A stretch of DNA of 7,725 bases. Source: JBEOJY01 sp040275305. GTDB lineage: Bacteria; Pseudomonadota; Alphaproteobacteria; UBA9219. The notes beneath the pieces were generated by a model. That model ran no database searches. It was not told the DNA's origin and saw only the letters and a list, made by a program, of their open reading frames with translations. The position numbers and the translations under genes are program-made. Positions 5,658-7,725 of the stretch are shown one piece after another. Position 1 is the first letter of the stretch; every line of letters begins with the position of its first letter. The stretch spans positions 1 through 7,725 of the forward strand of contig JBEOJY010000024.1 of NCBI GenBank assembly GCA_040275305.1, given 5' to 3'.

Positions 5658-7250
5658 TTATTCTTCTGGCGACACGGTTTTGTAGAGGCTGGCCAAAAAG
5701 GCAAGATCGGGACGCGATGTTCCCGAATTCGCTTTGGATGGTTCGGCTAGCTCGCGCGCCAGACGTTTGCCCAGTTCGACGCCTGGCTGGTCAAACGAAT
5801 TGATGCCCCAGATGATTCCCTGCACAAATACCTTATGCTCATAGAGCGCCAGCAGAAGGCCGAGACGATAGGGATCAAGGCGGTCAAGCGTTAGAATTGT
5901 GCATGGACGGTTGCCCGGATAGGTATCGAATGGCGTCGCGCCGCATTCCTGCCCGAAGGCTAATGCCACGGCCTGCGCAACCATATTCGACAATAAAGTC
6001 CTATGATTTTCGGGATGTCCAAGATCATCGTTGACAATGCCCACCATCTCGACCGGCACGACCTGCGTTCCCTGATGCAAGGCCTGATGAAAGCTGTGCT
6101 GTCCGACAGTGCCACATTCACCGAAAATTACAGGCACAGTCAGCGTTTCAACGGGCATGGCTTCGCGCGTTATGGATTTTCCGTTACTTTCCATTTCCAG
6201 CTGTTGGAGATAGCGCGGTAAATCGCGCAGCCTTTCGCTGTAGGGCAAGATGGCGCGCGCTGGCGCCGTCCCACAAAAATTGTGCTGCCATATTCCAAGC
6301 ATGGCCATCAGGCATGGCATGTTGCGCGAAAGCTCGGCTGTCCTGAAATGCTCATCCATTGCCGCCGCTCCGGCGAGCAGCTTGCCGTAAAGCTCCATCC
6401 CCAAAGACAGCGCGATGCCAATCCCTACTGACGACCAGAGGCTGTAGCGACCGCCGACCCAGTCCCACATCGGGAAGATCTTGTCCGGACCAATGCCAAA
6501 TTCAAGCGCTTTATCAACGTTCGAAGACACGGCTACGGCCTGCTGCTGGATCGCGTTCTCACCAAGCGATTCCGCAAGCCAATCGCGGGCCAAATTCGCG
6601 TTCAGCAAAGTTTCCTGCGTGGTGAAGGTTTTCGATACGATGACGAACAGCGCGCTTTCAGGATCCAGCTTCGTCAACAGCGAGCTTAGCTCCCACGCAT
6701 CGGCGTTGGCGACAAAATGAACCTGAGGGCCTGACGCGCTCGCGGCCAATGCCTGCGTCGCCAGACGCGGCCCCAAATCCGAACCGCCGATACCAATATT
6801 TACGATATTGCGAAACGGTCTTCCGGTCGCGCTTTTTATGTTGCCCGCACGCACGCCCTCCACAAATTTTCCCATCCGGTGGCGCGTCGCGAGAATATCC
6901 GGCATGACATCCCGACCGTTTGCCATGATGGAGGCATCGTCTTTCGCGCGCAGCGCGGTGTGGAGTACCGCCCGATTTTCCGTACTGTTTACCGGCTGGC
7001 CTGCGAACATACGTTCGCGCCATTCCTCTACTCCCCTTTGCTGCGCCAACTGTGTTAGCAAATCAATGGTTTCGCCAGTCGCTAGATTCAGCGCGTAGTT
7101 CAGCGTCAGGCCATCGAGCGCTACCGCGCACCGCGCCAGCCGATCTTTTTGGCTTTCGATCAGCGCCGCTAGGCTTGTCTTGCTCGCTTGCAGCGATTCA
7201 TAATGGCGTATCAGGGCCTGCCATGCGGCGCTATCGGTTAGAGATGTCAT
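5658..7250 (-). CDS. pgi: glucose-6-phosphate isomerase
   Basis: Interconverts glucose 6-phosphate and fructose 6-phosphate in the cytosol, linking glycolysis, gluconeogenesis and the pentose-phosphate or Entner-Doudoroff routes. The 530-residue protein is near the usual length for the large bacterial form. Phosphate-binding segments are NIGIGGSDLG (151-160) and SKTFTTQET (206-214). The first family signature is DWVGGRYSLWSSVG (263-276). Catalytic residues by alignment to the known enzyme are Glu354 in ESNGK, His385 in GQHSFHQ and Lys495 in the second signature (GIIWGINSFDQPGVELGK, 478-495). All are present, so the enzyme should be active. Start: the ATG at 7250 shares one base with the upstream TGA (TGATG), a re-initiation arrangement; a TTG immediately before it would add one residue. 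No internal frameshift is seen. It converges on the methyltransferase gene with no clear terminator in the 16-base gap. Confidence 0.97.
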   Translation of the reverse strand: MTSLTDSAAWQALIRHYESLQASKTSLAALIESQKDRLARCAVALDGLTLNYALNLATGETIDLLTQLAQQRGVEEWRERMFAGQPVNSTENRAVLHTALRAKDDASIMANGRDVMPDILATRHRMGKFVEGVRAGNIKSATGRPFRNIVNIGIGGSDLGPRLATQALAASASGPQVHFVANADAWELSSLLTKLDPESALFVIVSKTFTTQETLLNANLARDWLAESLGENAIQQQAVAVSSNVDKALEFGIGPDKIFPMWDWVGGRYSLWSSVGIGIALSLGMELYGKLLAGAAAMDEHFRTAELSRNMPCLMAMLGIWQHNFCGTAPARAILPYSERLRDLPRYLQQLEMESNGKSITREAMPVETLTVPVIFGECGTVGQHSFHQALHQGTQVVPVEMVGIVNDDLGHPENHRTLLSNMVAQAVALAFGQECGATPFDTYPGNRPCTILTLDRLDPYRLGLLLALYEHKVFVQGIIWGINSFDQPGVELGKRLARELAEPSKANSGTSRPDLAFLASLYKTVSPEE

Positions 7251-7252
7251 CA
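7248..7252 (-). promoter_or_regulatory. TGATG stop-start overlap coupling pgi to the upstream ORF
   Basis: The TGA of the 126-codon ORF (7252-7250) and the ATG of pgi (7250-7248) share one base on the minus strand. Only a weak GAG-type ribosome site precedes the ATG, so pgi translation probably depends at least partly on ribosomes finishing the upstream frame. Confidence 0.7.
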
Positions 7253-7630
7253 AGGCTCATCGGTAGGGTCACGGTAAAAGCCATAGCTTTTACCATCCCA
7301 GCACAGAAAAAATCTAGTCGCTGCTTCTTCATAAAATTCTAGAGCAACTTGTTGCTTGCAGCCTAGTATTTTTAGATATTGCGTATTGCGGGTTACACGG
7401 AAGGAATTCTGTTCGTATACGGGCTTTCCGTCTTCAAGTTTTACTATGATTTTGCTTTTTATCTTATTGATTTCTTTTGATTTCTCATCCACCTCAAGGA
7501 TCGCGATATGGGTTGGATAGGCATTGTCAGAGTCCAGAGGTTCCCGCTTGTCGCGCAAGAGAACCGCGACTTCCTGCATGCCATTGCCATTGAGGTCAGC
7601 ATTGAGCCAAGGTTTTAAGAGCCTGTTCAT
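7250..7630 (-). CDS. hypothetical protein, probably 5'-truncated by an IS
   Basis: The frame encodes 126 residues that I cannot assign to a family. A calcium-loop-like DLNGNGMQEVAVLL segment (12-25) resembles FG-GAP/VCBS-type repeats of exported proteins. A predicted beta-rich stretch follows (HIAILEV; KIIVKLEDGKPVYEQNSF), then CKQQVALEFYEEAATRFFLCWDGKSYGFYRD. The ORF starts with no signal peptide and immediately meets the loop motif, as if an N-terminal export signal were missing. The likely cause is visible: the apparent ATG overlaps the stop of a transposase (ATGA, 7630-7627), and the first residues (MNRLL) would be encoded by the IS end. The interior is clearly more AT-rich than the neighbouring genes. 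It is coupled to pgi by TGATG. It may be translated as a remnant, or be a decaying gene. Confidence 0.65.
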   Translation of the reverse strand: MNRLLKPWLNADLNGNGMQEVAVLLRDKREPLDSDNAYPTHIAILEVDEKSKEINKIKSKIIVKLEDGKPVYEQNSFRVTRNTQYLKILGCKQQVALEFYEEAATRFFLCWDGKSYGFYRDPTDEP

Positions 7631-7725
7631 GATCTTTTGAGGAGGAGGGCGAGGAAAGCGAAAACGACCATGTTGAGACTGGTGTTGAGTTTGCGCTCAC
7701 AGTTTTTCCAGAGGCGGCGACATTT
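7619..7725 (-). mobile_element. insertion sequence, one end only (IS5-like)
   Basis: The window ends inside an insertion sequence. The evidence is the C-terminus of its transposase plus a candidate terminus near 7616-7621, where GAGCCTGTTCATGATC (from 7619) follows a TTA or TAA that could be the target duplication. The other end lies outside, so the terminal inverted repeat and duplication cannot be confirmed and the exact boundary is uncertain by several bases. The insertion appears to have replaced or displaced the 5' end of the gene upstream of pgi. Confidence 0.65.
7627..7725 (-). CDS. transposase, C-terminal fragment at the window edge
   Basis: The last 99 bases read on the minus strand as 32 residues and a TGA: KCRRLWKNCERKLNTS, then a hydrophobic tail LNMVVFAFLALLLKRS. 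The RRLWKNCERKLNTSL...AFLALLL pattern is the characteristic C-terminus of a group of IS5-family DDE transposases, recognised from memory. Only the tail is present because the gene runs off the window, so the catalytic residues are not visible. The stop overlaps the next ATG by four bases (ATGA). Confidence 0.75.
   Translation of the reverse strand, partial: KCRRLWKNCERKLNTSLNMVVFAFLALLLKRS

Overview
The window looks like chromosomal DNA from a moderately GC-rich alphaproteobacterium. The evidence is the mix of genes: a stand-alone CxxC-type HNH nuclease, a ScsB-type DsbD, a YqgE/AlgH protein and Pgi, all with alphaproteobacterial-looking sequence. Two dispersed palindromic repeat types of kinds I associate with alphaproteobacterial genomes also occur. 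The lineage call is an inference from memory, and no rRNA or tRNA is present to anchor it. I see no CRISPR array, phage module, defence island or origin.

Layout, left to right. At 1-260 there is little beyond a possible 37-residue small ORF on the minus strand. At 261-824 (minus) is an HNH endonuclease with a strong Shine-Dalgarno and a GTG start. The 354-base gap that follows is filled mostly by a 41-bp inverted repeat of the C/G-tract type (956-996 against 1088-1128). At 1179-3419 (minus) is a full-length thiol:disulfide reductant transporter of the DsbD/ScsB type, with signal peptide, periplasmic Cys domain, membrane domain and C-terminal thioredoxin domain. Its upstream side holds a second, unrelated palindromic element (3482-3603), a REP/BIME-like pair of opposed repeat copies. 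Divergent to dsbD, at 3833-4426 (plus), is a YqgE/AlgH gene. Its leader carries two compact hairpins and a possible promoter. At 4652-5641 (plus) is a class I SAM-dependent methyltransferase of unknown substrate. It converges, with a 16-base gap, on pgi (5658-7250, minus), which encodes a complete glucose-6-phosphate isomerase. pgi is translationally coupled (TGATG) to a 126-codon hypothetical ORF (7250-7630, minus).

At the right edge the last 99 bases encode, on the minus strand, the C-terminal 32 residues of an IS transposase (IS5-like). Its stop codon overlaps the apparent ATG of the 126-codon ORF, so the first residues of that ORF are probably read from the IS end. The hypothetical gene therefore seems to have lost its true 5' end to an IS insertion, and pgi may now depend on transcription reading out of the IS or on an unseen internal promoter.

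Functionally these are mostly housekeeping or envelope-redox genes: sugar-phosphate isomerisation in the cytosol and electron transfer to periplasmic thiols. There is no convincing single new system. The points most worth checking are the IS/hypothetical/pgi junction, the two different palindromic repeats that bracket dsbD, and the unassigned methyltransferase.
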